DNA of 64,000 bases from Treponema sp. (lineage in GTDB: Bacteria > Spirochaetota > Spirochaetia > Treponematales > Treponemataceae), in assembly GCA_024693715.1 (NCBI GenBank), contig JAILKS010000069.1, forward strand, positions 52,680 through 116,679, given 5' to 3'. A program made the position numbers and the translations under genes. The notes beneath the pieces are model-generated. The model saw only the letters and a list, made by a program, of their open reading frames with translations, searched no databases and was not told the origin of the DNA. This document shows, one piece after another, positions 26,192 to 34,530 of the stretch (positions are counted from its first letter, which is position 1; every line of letters starts with the position of its first letter).

Positions 26192-26839
26192 TTATTCAGC
26201 CGCTGAATTAAAAAGCAGCTTTGCTTTTCCTGCAACAGTAATAAAAGGAAAAACAATATACAAAATACATAACGGCAGTGAAAGATAAAAGAATTTATAC
26301 ATAGCGTACAAGGAATCAATTACAGCCGGGAAAATTGAATATAAAGCTATCAATGTAATGCAAACTGTTTTGTTTCCGGATATTTTTCCTTCCTTTATGG
26401 CAAAAAACTTTTTAAGGCAAATCGTAAACTCAACAAGCATTGCAAGATACAAAGCAGGCTTTAAAAATAAATCATAACCTGAATAAATCGAATCTGTAAA
26501 AGCTACAACATTATAGGGAATGAAAATTGCATAAAAAACACCCATCAACGGGAAAAAAGAATTAACCTTAAATTCCATGCTTCCTTTTGTCAAAAGACAA
26601 TAAAGCGAATAAATAACAAGATTAGGAATAAGTGAAAGACGAAGATAATAATAAATAAAATTCAAAAAGAATGAATCCGGAATAACACGATGCGAATAAA
26701 AGAAAATAAGTCTTATTAAAGAATATGCTGTTGCACACATTAAACCGATGAACATTACGGGAACAATTCTTGAATCCCTTCTTTCAAGACAATAAAACAC
26801 AAGAGCACAAGGGATTAATAAAATTAAAAATAACAACAT
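26192..26839 (-). CDS. Multi-pass membrane protein of unknown function
   Basis: A 215-aa very hydrophobic protein with six or seven predicted membrane spans, for example LLFLILLIPCALVFYCL at the N-terminus, then spans near 28-48, 58-83, 95-117, 127-147 and 160-205. Cytosolic loops contain few charged residues. I see no family motif. It has no Shine-Dalgarno site. A promoter with TTGACC, a 17-nt spacer and TATTTT ends 6 nt before the ATG, which predicts a leaderless mRNA. It lies between manA and the aromatic operon, and its transcript would end at the pheA attenuator hairpin. Confidence 0.7.
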   Translation of the reverse strand: MLLFLILLIPCALVFYCLERRDSRIVPVMFIGLMCATAYSLIRLIFFYSHRVIPDSFFLNFIYYYLRLSLIPNLVIYSLYCLLTKGSMEFKVNSFFPLMGVFYAIFIPYNVVAFTDSIYSGYDLFLKPALYLAMLVEFTICLKKFFAIKEGKISGNKTVCITLIALYSIFPAVIDSLYAMYKFFYLSLPLCILYIVFPFITVAGKAKLLFNSAAE

Positions 26840-26845
26840 ACGTTA

Positions 26846-26874
26846 AAAATACAAGTTATTCGTATAATGGTCAA
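26846..26874 (-). promoter_or_regulatory. Promoter placing transcription start at the ATG of the 26839 gene
   Basis: TTGACC (26874-26869), 17 nt, TATTTT (26851-26846), then six bases and the ATG. The start site would be at or next to the A of the start codon. The -10 matches 4 of 6. Confidence 0.5.
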
Positions 26875-26890
26875 TAAAGAAAAAGAGATT

Positions 26891-27697
26891 TTATTTTACC
26901 CTGATTCGCATTATGCAGGCTTTTCCTTCAACAGTGATTTTTTCACCGGGGAAAACAGCATAAATTTCTTCTGCTTTGACAGGAACAGGGATTTTCATAT
27001 CTGAAGATTTAATTACAGCATGCCCTTCACTTATTATAAAAAGAAGCTGTGTATCCTTCGAAGCATCTGCACCTGAACAATACATGCTCCAGCCGCCCTT
27101 TACGTTTATCTGCTCAAGCGAAAAATATTCACACTCAAAGGATTGTGAAAACTGTTTTATTACCGGCATTTTTTTGTAATTCAAAACCTTCAAGGCTTTT
27201 TCAAGATGAACTTCCCTTCCCCGTCCCCAGTCATAAAGCCTGTAAGTTAAATCGCAGGACTGTTGAATTTCAAGAAGCCTTAATCCCTTGCCGACCGCAT
27301 GAATAGTCTTTGAAGGGATGAAAATGAAATCACCTTTTTTCACATTCACAAAATTCAAATACTGTTCAAGCTGATTTTCATCAATTGCTTTTTTTATATC
27401 TTCTTCAGAAATCTCCTGATTAAGTCCATAAACAATTTTTGCATCAGGCTCGGCATCAAGTACATACCAGCATTCAGTTTTTCCACAGAATCCATCGCCT
27501 TCATATTTTACGGCACTTTCATCATCAGGATGAACCTGCACCGAAAGAATATCATCAGCCTGAATTATCTTTACAAGAAGAGGATACGAATGGCATTTTT
27601 GAGCAAAATCTTCCTGTCTGCCGTTTGGATGAGTCGATGCAATCCAGAGCTCATAACCCCAGATTCGTTTTAATTCAACAGGATTAAGTTTAAGCAT
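26891..27697 (-). CDS. manA: Mannose-6-phosphate isomerase, class I
   Basis: A 268-aa cupin-type isomerase that interconverts mannose 6-phosphate and fructose 6-phosphate. Zinc-site segments are visible: ILSVQVHPDDESAVKYEG (Gln/His), GKTECWYVLDAEPDAKIVYG (Glu) and FIPSKTIHAVGKGLRLLEIQ (His), followed by RLYDWGR. It is shorter than the Bacillus type (about 315 aa) at the C-terminal side but contains all ligand motifs, so it is not obviously truncated. It starts directly after the deoD stop (TAA, two bases, ATG) and so is co-transcribed and probably translationally coupled. Confidence 0.9.
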   Translation of the reverse strand: MLKLNPVELKRIWGYELWIASTHPNGRQEDFAQKCHSYPLLVKIIQADDILSVQVHPDDESAVKYEGDGFCGKTECWYVLDAEPDAKIVYGLNQEISEEDIKKAIDENQLEQYLNFVNVKKGDFIFIPSKTIHAVGKGLRLLEIQQSCDLTYRLYDWGRGREVHLEKALKVLNYKKMPVIKQFSQSFECEYFSLEQINVKGGWSMYCSGADASKDTQLLFIISEGHAVIKSSDMKIPVPVKAEEIYAVFPGEKITVEGKACIMRIRVK

Positions 27698-27699
27698 AA

Positions 27700-28401
27700 T
27701 TATTCAATTATAGTTTCCAAAGCAAGCTTCATCATATTGGTGAACGTAGTCTGTCGTTCTTCCGCAGACGTTTCTTCGCCGGTTACAAAATTATTGCTGA
27801 CAGTCATGATTGCAAGAGCCTTTCTGTTGAACTCTGCCGCAAGAGTGTAAAGTTCTGCAGCTTCCATTTCAATTCCTACTACACCATATTTTTTCCAGAA
27901 CTTCCACGAATCGTTTTCATCATAAAAACGGTCGCCTGAAAAACACGGACCTACAACAACAGGAAGATTTAATTCCTTCGCTTTGTTATACGCTTTATCT
28001 AATAATTCAAAGCTTGGAACAGGAGCAAAATGATTTAATCCGAACCTTTGAGTCTGCAAGGCAGAATCTGTACAGGCACCGTTTGCTAAAATCACACTTC
28101 TACACGGAACGCTTTCATTAACTCCGCCTGCAGTTCCTATGCGGATTGCTTTCTGAACATTGTAAAACTGGAACAATTCCTGTGCATAAATAGACATTGA
28201 AGGCTGTCCCATTCCCGTTCCCTGAACAGAAACCCGTCGTCCTTTATAAGTTCCTGTAAAACCAAACATGCCCCTTACTTCATTATAGCAGACAGCATTT
28301 TCCAAAAAATTCTCTGCAATAAATTTTGCACGAAGCGGATCTCCCGGAAGAAGAACCAGATCTGAAACTGCACCCTCTGGTGCATTGATATGTGTACTCA
28401 T
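27700..28401 (-). CDS. deoD: Purine nucleoside phosphorylase, DeoD type
   Basis: A 233-aa hexameric-type phosphorylase that splits purine (deoxy)ribonucleosides with phosphate to base and (deoxy)ribose 1-phosphate. Motifs are LLPGDPLRAKFIAENFL, YNEVRGMFGFTGTYKG, VQGTGMGQPSMSIYAQEL, AIRIGTAGGV and GVVGIEMEAAELYTLAAE. It has no ribosome site: ATGACA, 17 nt and TATACT end 6 nt before the ATG, so the mRNA is predicted to be leaderless. manA follows 2 nt downstream. Confidence 0.95.
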   Translation of the reverse strand: MSTHINAPEGAVSDLVLLPGDPLRAKFIAENFLENAVCYNEVRGMFGFTGTYKGRRVSVQGTGMGQPSMSIYAQELFQFYNVQKAIRIGTAGGVNESVPCRSVILANGACTDSALQTQRFGLNHFAPVPSFELLDKAYNKAKELNLPVVVGPCFSGDRFYDENDSWKFWKKYGVVGIEMEAAELYTLAAEFNRKALAIMTVSNNFVTGEETSAEERQTTFTNMMKLALETIIE

Positions 28402-28407
28402 AGATTA

Positions 28408-28436
28408 AGTATAAATTGAAAATACAAAACTGTCAT
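28408..28436 (-). promoter_or_regulatory. deoD promoter, start site at the ATG
   Basis: ATGACA (28436-28431), 17 nt, TATACT (28413-28408), then TAATCT and ATG. Both hexamers are 5 of 6 to consensus. The geometry leaves no room for a leader. Confidence 0.68.
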
Positions 28437-28443
28437 TAAAAAC

Positions 28444-29016
28444 TTACAAAAATATTATTCCAAAAACAGCGCCAAGTAAAATCAATAAAACAGGATGAAG
28501 TTTAAATTTAAAAAGCAGAAATGCAAACACAAAATAAGCCGCAAGACATGTCCAGTTGAACAACCCCTTCCAGCCTGCCAGCGTAAGAAGAACATTATAA
28601 TTTTCCGGTTTATTAACAAGCGTAAAAAGAAATATCTGAACAGCAGGAACTAAAATTAATCCGGTAGTTACAGGACGAAGAAATTTCAATGTACCTTTTA
28701 CAAGCTGATTTTCATTAAACTTTTTCAAAAACTGTGCAATTATTAAAATAATTATGACAGACGGAAGAATTTCAGAAAGCGTTGCAATTATTCCTCCGGG
28801 AATTCCAAAAAGATTAAAGCCTATGTAGGTTGCCATGTTTGTTCCAAGAGGACCTGGAGTACTTTCTGAAATGGCAACCATATTATAAAACTGTTCCTGA
28901 GAAATTAATCCCTGCGCAACAATCGTCTGCTGCATGAGTGTAAGAGAAACTACTCCACCACCAATTGTAAATAATCCTATATAAAAAAATGTACAGGAAA
29001 GTTGAAATAATGTCAT
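28444..29016 (-). CDS. chrA: Chromate transporter ChrA domain protein (second half of pair)
   Basis: A 190-aa single-domain member of the chromate ion transporter family. The conserved family start is present: GLFTIGGGVVSLTLMQQTIV, followed by ISESTPGPLGTNMATYIGFN, and then five hydrophobic spans. Single-domain ChrA proteins normally occur as adjacent pairs that together form the transporter, as here with the gene at 29013. The natural substrate is often unknown; chromate or sulfate exchange is assumed from the family. It overlaps the upstream partner by 4 nt. Confidence 0.9.
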   Translation of the reverse strand: MTLFQLSCTFFYIGLFTIGGGVVSLTLMQQTIVAQGLISQEQFYNMVAISESTPGPLGTNMATYIGFNLFGIPGGIIATLSEILPSVIIILIIAQFLKKFNENQLVKGTLKFLRPVTTGLILVPAVQIFLFTLVNKPENYNVLLTLAGWKGLFNWTCLAAYFVFAFLLFKFKLHPVLLILLGAVFGIIFL

Positions 29017-29585
29017 TTAACTTCTCCTGCACGCTTACATCTTACGATGGAAATTATAAGACCGATTATAATTGCACCAATTATAATATAAAACGATGGA
29101 ACTTTGAAAAAGAAAACTAGAACGAACCCCAGAAGCATGAATAAAAAATTTACAAAAGTCTTGACGGTTTTCTGTGCAAATTTCACGATTACACTTGTAA
29201 GTAAAGCGGCAACTGCAACATTTATGCCACTCAAAGCCTTTTTTACATAAGGATATTTGTCTATTGAATTTATAAGGGAGGCAAGAATCATAATTATCAA
29301 TAAAGATGGCGTTATCATTCCAAGAGTTGCAAAAATCCCTCCTAAAATTCCACACTGCTTATAACCGACAAAAGTCGCAACATTAACTGCAACAATTCCC
29401 GGTGTACTCTGACCAACCGCATAATAATCAATTAAATCTTCATCTGTAATCCAGTTTCGTTTTTGAATCAATTCACGCTGCATCATAGGCATCATCGCAA
29501 GTCCACCGCCGATTGTAAAGGAGCCTATTTTGGCAAAAACAAGATACATATCAAGAAGCTGTAAAAATTTATTTTTATTGTTCAT
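29013..29585 (-). CDS. chrA: Chromate transporter ChrA domain protein (first half of pair)
   Basis: A 190-aa single-domain ChrA homologue with GSFTIGGGLAMMPMMQREL, NWITDEDLIDYYAVGQSTPG and VNVATFVGYKQCGILGG, then several membrane spans. Together with the overlapping downstream gene it would build a two-subunit transporter in the inner membrane. AAAGGA precedes the ATG. It lies 21 nt after the sensor kinase gene, so kinase and transporter may share a transcript. Confidence 0.9.
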   Translation of the reverse strand: MNNKNKFLQLLDMYLVFAKIGSFTIGGGLAMMPMMQRELIQKRNWITDEDLIDYYAVGQSTPGIVAVNVATFVGYKQCGILGGIFATLGMITPSLLIIMILASLINSIDKYPYVKKALSGINVAVAALLTSVIVKFAQKTVKTFVNFLFMLLGFVLVFFFKVPSFYIIIGAIIIGLIISIVRCKRAGEVK

Positions 29586-29606
29586 AAAATCCTTTCGTAA
29601 TAATAT

Positions 29607-31649
29607 TTACATTTTTATTTCTATACAAGTGCCTTTCGGTTTACAGTTAGTTACCCGGAAGGTTGCACCAATCTGATTAGCACGATACTGCATGGAATTC
29701 ATCCCCAGTCCTTTTTTAATATTTTTTTCAGAAATTCCAATACCGTTATCAATGATTATAACAGCAATTTTTTTATCCTTTGATTTTACAGGCTTTACCG
29801 TAACGCTCACATAATCTGCCTGTGAATGCTTCATTACATTATGCAAGGCCTCCTGAATGATTCTGAAAATATTAAGACGCTGAATAGGCTCAAAAGAATA
29901 ATCCTTTGAAAGCATCCAGGAATAGTCACATTTAATTCCGGACTGCTGCTCAAATGAATTACAAAGATTACTCAAGCTGTGATTCATACCAAGACTGTCA
30001 AGTTCAACAGGATATGAGTTATGCGCATATTGTCTTGTTGTCTGAAGCGTTTCTCCAATCAATTGTGCAAGCTCTGTCATCTGCTGTTTTTCAACCGGTG
30101 CATCCTGATTTGAATAACTTCTGCATAACATGGAAATACCCGCAAGCCTCTGACAAATATCATCATGCAAATCTGTACTGAACCGCTGACGTTCTATCTC
30201 ACTGATTTTCAAAACCTCTGCTTCAACTTCCATGCGTTTATTGTTTGCCTGCACCAGCTCCCTTGTACGCTTTGAAACTTCCCTTTCAAGATATTCTGCT
30301 CGTTTTTTTCTTTCTGCAGCCTCCGTAATTCTGTTCAAGGTATGAGTGATATTAAGCGCAATGGAACAAAGATACGGCAGCTGATCTTCACTTGTTTCAT
30401 AAATCACGCAGCCAAGATTCTCCTCACCAAGAGTAAGCTGCTTTATTACAAGAACACTCGGATTATATTCATCATACGACTGATATTTTTTAAAGAATTC
30501 ACCAAGAGACATCTCTTTATTACCGGCAAACTCATAAAAATATTTTCCGTTTCTTCTAACATAAACCGGTTTTATCATACAGTTAGAAACATCTGTATAT
30601 GAAAGAATACAATAATCAGAAACATCAAGCTGTTCCATGTTCGCATTAATGATATATTTAAGACCGTCGATAGTCTGTGCATAATTTAAATCCTGACCGA
30701 TATGACTGACCATCTTTAAAAGCCGTTCATTTCGAAGATAATTTTCCTGCATCATTTCAACAAAATCATTTGCATTCTCGTTTTCATTTTCATTTTTACA
30801 GCCGCACGACTGACGGATTATCAATTCAGATTCTATATAACTGCAATCCTTTATTTTTTTTCCGTTGATTAAATCTACAAGAGAAGTTACCGCTTCACCG
30901 CCGATTTTTTCCAGCGGCTGACGAATTGTAGTTAATGGAGGCATTTCAAATCGACTTTGCGGAATATCATCAAACCCTGTTACCGCACATTTTTTAATGC
31001 TGATTTTATTTTTATGTGTTTTAAGATATTTATATACACCAATTGCCATATTGTCGTTTGCACATACAACTGCATCCGGTTCATAATCTGGATCTTCTTC
31101 ATAAAATTCATTCATTGCTTCTACTGCAGCACGTTCGGTAAACCAGCCCCGCTTTATTTTATATTCAAGTCCACTTTCCCATGGTTTGTATGCCTGAATC
31201 GTTTTAATAAAAATACGCTCACGCATAATCGCATCATTATGAGTTGAAGAACCACTTATATAATAAAATTTACGGTACCTGTGCTTTAAGATAAGATGTT
31301 CAACAAGCTGCTTCATCGAATCGTCTGTTTGAACTATAAGGGAAGGGATTCCTTCAATATCCTGACCGAGCGAAATAATAGGGATATTACCAAGATATTT
31401 TCTGATTTTTGTCTTTGTTGCAATCTGATCACTGTCAGAAACAACTGAGCTTAAAACTATGATTCCGTCAACATCAAAATTTTTTTTATCAATTAATTTT
31501 TTTAAAATTGATTCTGAACTGAAAATTGAATTCTCCTGCTGAAAGCATATGAGTTCTACATTCAGTTCTTTTGCCCTTTGTTTTACGCCCTGAAACACAG
31601 AAATCTGATATTCTTCATCCAGAATATTTAAAACAAGACCGATTCTCAT
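29607..31649 (-). CDS. Cytosolic histidine kinase with LacI/periplasmic-binding-protein sensor domain
   Basis: A 680-aa hybrid. Residues ~1-280 are a LacI-type sugar-binding domain (MRIGLVLNILDEEYQISVFQ, VVCANDNMAIGVYKYLK, VTGFDDIPQSRFEMPPLTTI) but have no HTH, signal peptide or membrane span. A Cys/Asn-rich hinge (SCGCKNENEN) leads to a GAF-like middle part (~300-440), a coiled coil (~440-490), a HisKA_3 dimerisation domain with phospho-acceptor H495 in STDLHDDICQRL, and an HATPase domain (ALHNVMKHSQADYVSV, IIDNGIGIS, KGLGMNSM). It is thus a NarX/LiaS-class kinase that appears to sense an intracellular small molecule. The start at 31649 is preferred over a TTG five codons upstream. It has no ribosome site and is divergent from its response regulator. 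Confidence 0.88.
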   Translation of the reverse strand: MRIGLVLNILDEEYQISVFQGVKQRAKELNVELICFQQENSIFSSESILKKLIDKKNFDVDGIIVLSSVVSDSDQIATKTKIRKYLGNIPIISLGQDIEGIPSLIVQTDDSMKQLVEHLILKHRYRKFYYISGSSTHNDAIMRERIFIKTIQAYKPWESGLEYKIKRGWFTERAAVEAMNEFYEEDPDYEPDAVVCANDNMAIGVYKYLKTHKNKISIKKCAVTGFDDIPQSRFEMPPLTTIRQPLEKIGGEAVTSLVDLINGKKIKDCSYIESELIIRQSCGCKNENENENANDFVEMMQENYLRNERLLKMVSHIGQDLNYAQTIDGLKYIINANMEQLDVSDYCILSYTDVSNCMIKPVYVRRNGKYFYEFAGNKEMSLGEFFKKYQSYDEYNPSVLVIKQLTLGEENLGCVIYETSEDQLPYLCSIALNITHTLNRITEAAERKKRAEYLEREVSKRTRELVQANNKRMEVEAEVLKISEIERQRFSTDLHDDICQRLAGISMLCRSYSNQDAPVEKQQMTELAQLIGETLQTTRQYAHNSYPVELDSLGMNHSLSNLCNSFEQQSGIKCDYSWMLSKDYSFEPIQRLNIFRIIQEALHNVMKHSQADYVSVTVKPVKSKDKKIAVIIIDNGIGISEKNIKKGLGMNSMQYRANQIGATFRVTNCKPKGTCIEIKM

Positions 31650-31695
31650 AAAATAATTATACAATTATTTTTAATTTTGTGGTAATATATTTTAT
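31650..31695. promoter_or_regulatory. 46-bp divergent intergenic region with two start-proximal -10 boxes
   Basis: On the minus strand TATAAT (31661-31656) ends 6 nt before the kinase ATG. On the plus strand TAATAT (31683-31688) ends 7 nt before the regulator ATG. Neither side has a Shine-Dalgarno site or a good -35 element. Both mRNAs are therefore predicted to be leaderless, and both promoters probably need an activator, possibly the regulator itself. Confidence 0.5.
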
Positions 31696-32349
31696 ATGGA
31701 ATATTCGGTAATAATTATTGACGATCATCCTCTTTTCAGCCGTGGACTTGCACAATTAATTGAAACTCAAAAATCCTACAAAGTTATCGGGATGGCAAAA
31801 GACCGCATGGAAGCAATTACACTGCTTAATAATACAAAACCAAACCTTGCCATTGTAGATTTGAATCTCGGACATGAAGATGGTCTTGAATTGATTAAAG
31901 ACATTCTTATTCAAAAACCTTCCACTAAGATTCTTGTTCTTTCAATGCATGATGAACGCTTTTATGCTGAACGCGCATTAAAGGCTGGTGCAAAAGGCTA
32001 CATAATGAAAGCAGAAGCAGAATCTCAGGTAATTAATGCAATCAACACTGTAATGAACGGTGAAATATATTTAAGCCAGAGTGAAAAACAAAGACTTATA
32101 GAAATTTCAAAGGGACTTCATACTGACCGCATAGATTCGTTTGATACAATTTCTAGATTATCAGACAGGCAGCTGCAGATTTTTACATTAATTGGAAAAG
32201 GACTTGGCACTGTTGAAATTGCTTCAAAACTGAATCTAAGCATAAAAACAATTGATACTCACAAAGAAAACATCAAAACAAAACTTCACTGTGCATCCTC
32301 TGCCGAATTACGACAAATGGCAATAGAATGGACAAACAAAGCTGTTTAA
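31696..32349 (+). CDS. NarL/LuxR-family response regulator
   Basis: A 217-aa response regulator. The receiver domain (~1-120) has acidic residues D9/D10, phospho-acceptor D55 in LAIVDLNLGHEDG, ILVLSMHDE and the conserved Lys in KGYIMKA. The C-terminal LuxR-type HTH spans ~150-212 (LSDRQLQIFTLIGKGLGTVE, ASKLNLSIKTIDTHKENI). It pairs with the divergent kinase at 29607-31649. The target genes are unknown; malQ and the chrA pair are neighbours. A leaderless mRNA is predicted. Confidence 0.93.
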   Translation: MEYSVIIIDDHPLFSRGLAQLIETQKSYKVIGMAKDRMEAITLLNNTKPNLAIVDLNLGHEDGLELIKDILIQKPSTKILVLSMHDERFYAERALKAGAKGYIMKAEAESQVINAINTVMNGEIYLSQSEKQRLIEISKGLHTDRIDSFDTISRLSDRQLQIFTLIGKGLGTVEIASKLNLSIKTIDTHKENIKTKLHCASSAELRQMAIEWTNKAV

Positions 32350-32378
32350 TTCAAAAAAAAAAACAATGATTCAAAGAC

Positions 32379-33965
32379 TTATTTTTTTTTGATGTTTCTG
32401 CCGTAAAGAAAAGAATACTCTTTTAACAAAAGTGCGTCTTCATCTTTCAAATCTGTTTCTTCCATACGCCAGCTCCAGTTACTTCCGGTTGTAGACGGAG
32501 TGTTCATCCTTCCTTTATTGTCAATTCCTATAATATCCTGCATAGGAATAATTGCATATTCAGCAACAGATTCAAGGGCTTTTCGTATCATAAGTTTACG
32601 GAGTGTGCCGTCATAAACAAGCTTCTTTGCTTCTTCAGTCGATATATTTCTTCCACAAAAATATGAAGCGGTATAACAAAGTTTTTTATCACTGCAATTT
32701 AAAAGCCACCCCTGTAAAGTATCGTTATCATGAGTTCCTGTATAAACGACGCAATGATTTGTATCGTACATGTGCGGAATAAAATAATTAGTCATTCCGT
32801 TATTTTCTATTTCATCTTCACTGAAAGCAAACTGAAGAACTTTCATTCCAGGAAAACCACATTCATCGCGCAATTGCTTAACTTCGTCTGTAATAACTCC
32901 AAGATCTTCTGCAATCAGCTCAACTTCACCAAGATTATTCTTTATCTGATCAAATAAATCAATTCCAGGTCCTTTGTTCCACTTTCCATTGATTGCAGTT
33001 TTTTCTCCGGCAGGAACAGACCAGTATGCTTCAAAACCCCTGAAATGATCTATTCGTAAAATATCAACAAGTTCAAGAGAATGCTTAATTCTAATTACCC
33101 ACCAGCCGTAGTTCTCTTCCTTCATCCGTTTCCAGTTATACAAGGGATTTCCCCAAAGCTGACCGTCTGCACTAAAATAATCAGGAGGAACACCTGCAAC
33201 AGACAAAGGTCTTCCTTTTTTATCTACCTGAAATAACCTTTGATTTGCCCATACATCACAGCTGTCAGGTGCAACGAAAATCGGGATATCTCCGATAAGA
33301 CTTATTCCCTTTGAATTTGCATATGACTTTAATTCATTCCATTGCATCATAAAGAAAAACTGTATGATTTTATAAACCAGCACTTCCTGTTTATGTGATT
33401 TTTCCCAGTCTTTCAATGCAAGTTCATCGTGCGATGCAAGCTTTGACGGCCACCAGACATTCCACATTGAGCTTACCGGCTTTTCTTCCTGCGCTTTTTT
33501 ATCAAACTCATCCTTAATGCTCATAAAAAGTGCATAATCATTAAGCCAGCTTTTATTTTTTCTCGCCCATTCAACAAAAACCTGTCTGGAATCTGAATGC
33601 TCGTAAAAAAACCACGCACATTTTTTCAATACAGGAAGCTTCCACCACACTACACTTCCAAAATCAACATTACCGGTATTTTTTATATAATCAGGAGGAA
33701 TAATATCATCGGATAACGCCCATCCCTTGTTTACAAGCAGGTCCAGATCAATAAGAAGAGGATTTCCTGCAAACGTAGAAAAAGATGCATATGGAGAATC
33801 TCCATAACCCGTTGGACCTAAAGGAAGAATCTGCCACAAGGACTGTCCCCCCTGTTCAAGCCAGTCTACAAATTTATAAGCCGGTTGTCCTAAAGTACCA
33901 ATTCCGTATGATTGAGGCAGCGATGTCGGATGCAATAAAATTCCGCTTTTACGTTGTATTTTCAT
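32379..33965 (-). CDS. malQ: 4-alpha-glucanotransferase (amylomaltase)
   Basis: A 528-aa GH77 enzyme that transfers alpha-1,4-glucan chains between maltodextrins and releases glucose. Signature segments are SGILLHPTSLPQSYGIGTLG, GDSPYASFSTFAGNPLLIDL, IGDIPIFVAPDSCDVW, ILRIDHFRGFEAYW (nucleophile Asp), ELIAEDLGVITDEV (acid/base Glu) and YTGTHDNDTLQGW. It is complete. No clear ribosome site or promoter precedes the ATG at 33965. It converges on the response regulator gene with a 29-nt gap and A/T-only inverted repeats. Confidence 0.95.
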   Translation of the reverse strand: MKIQRKSGILLHPTSLPQSYGIGTLGQPAYKFVDWLEQGGQSLWQILPLGPTGYGDSPYASFSTFAGNPLLIDLDLLVNKGWALSDDIIPPDYIKNTGNVDFGSVVWWKLPVLKKCAWFFYEHSDSRQVFVEWARKNKSWLNDYALFMSIKDEFDKKAQEEKPVSSMWNVWWPSKLASHDELALKDWEKSHKQEVLVYKIIQFFFMMQWNELKSYANSKGISLIGDIPIFVAPDSCDVWANQRLFQVDKKGRPLSVAGVPPDYFSADGQLWGNPLYNWKRMKEENYGWWVIRIKHSLELVDILRIDHFRGFEAYWSVPAGEKTAINGKWNKGPGIDLFDQIKNNLGEVELIAEDLGVITDEVKQLRDECGFPGMKVLQFAFSEDEIENNGMTNYFIPHMYDTNHCVVYTGTHDNDTLQGWLLNCSDKKLCYTASYFCGRNISTEEAKKLVYDGTLRKLMIRKALESVAEYAIIPMQDIIGIDNKGRMNTPSTTGSNWSWRMEETDLKDEDALLLKEYSFLYGRNIKKK

Positions 33966-33992
33966 ATAATCAAAGTTAATTTAAAACACAAA

Positions 33993-34044
33993 GAGGCTGT
34001 CCTGTTTCAATAAATGCAAACATTCTGAAATCCGGGACAGTCCC
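33993..34044 (-). terminator. Terminator of the che operon
   Basis: An imperfect inverted repeat pairs GGGGACTGTCCC and TTTCA (minus strand, from 34044) with TGAAA and GGACAGCCTC, followed by TTTGTGTTTT. It lies 30 nt downstream of the cheY stop codon. Confidence 0.65.
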
Positions 34045-34077
34045 CTGAATGAAAATTCTTAAAAAATAATATTGTCG

Positions 34078-34515
34078 CTAGTTAGCTAATACCTTGGAAA
34101 TTCTTTCAAGAACCTTTTTACGATCAAGAGGCTTTACAATATAACTCTTTGCACCGAGCATCAAAGATTTCTTTACAAGTTCTTCTTTTCCAAGAGCACT
34201 TACCATTACAACCTTTGCATTTTTATCAAAAGCCATAATCTGTTCAAGAGCGGTAAGACCATCCATCTTTGGCATTGTAATATCCATTGTTACAATATCA
34301 ACATGTGGACAAAGTTCCTTGTACTTTTCTACACCCTCTGAACCGTCTACAGCAGTTGCAACAACCTCATATCCTTCGCTTGCCAGAATCTGTCCCAGCT
34401 GCTTAGCAACGAACATTGAGTCATCTACAACCAATACTTTAAACGAAGTTCCGTCCCCTTTTAATCCCTCTGGAGGTCTTTCGTTAATTGCAGGAAAATC
34501 CTGAATTGTTTTCAT
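34078..34515 (-). CDS. cheY: Chemotaxis response regulator CheY
   Basis: A 145-aa single receiver domain with an N-terminal extension of about 25 residues. Key residues are the acidic pair in LVVDDSMFVAK, the phospho-acceptor Asp in TMDITMPKMDGL, Ser in VMVSALGKEEL and Lys in SYIVKPLDRK. Phosphorylated CheY binds the flagellar switch. It is the last gene of the cheA-cheW-cheX-cheY operon, which is the known treponemal order; AGGAG precedes the ATG. Confidence 0.93.
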   Translation of the reverse strand: MKTIQDFPAINERPPEGLKGDGTSFKVLVVDDSMFVAKQLGQILASEGYEVVATAVDGSEGVEKYKELCPHVDIVTMDITMPKMDGLTALEQIMAFDKNAKVVMVSALGKEELVKKSLMLGAKSYIVKPLDRKKVLERISKVLAN

Positions 34516-34530
34516 CTTTAAACTCCTATA

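Noticed and set aside
26891..27697. manA as a truncated pseudogene because it is shorter than typical class I enzymes
   Set aside because: All metal-site segments and a plausible C-terminal beta domain are present, the frame is clean, and it is tightly coupled to deoD.
32350..32378. Poly-A/poly-T inverted repeat between the response regulator and malQ as a strong terminator
   Set aside because: The stem consists only of A-T pairs with a long loop. It might terminate weakly in both directions, but the sequence alone does not support a firm call.
33966..33992. malQ as a further leaderless gene
   Set aside because: No ribosome site is visible, but the hexamers at the required distance (TAACTT, TTATAT) are poor and no -35 fits, so it was not counted with the others.
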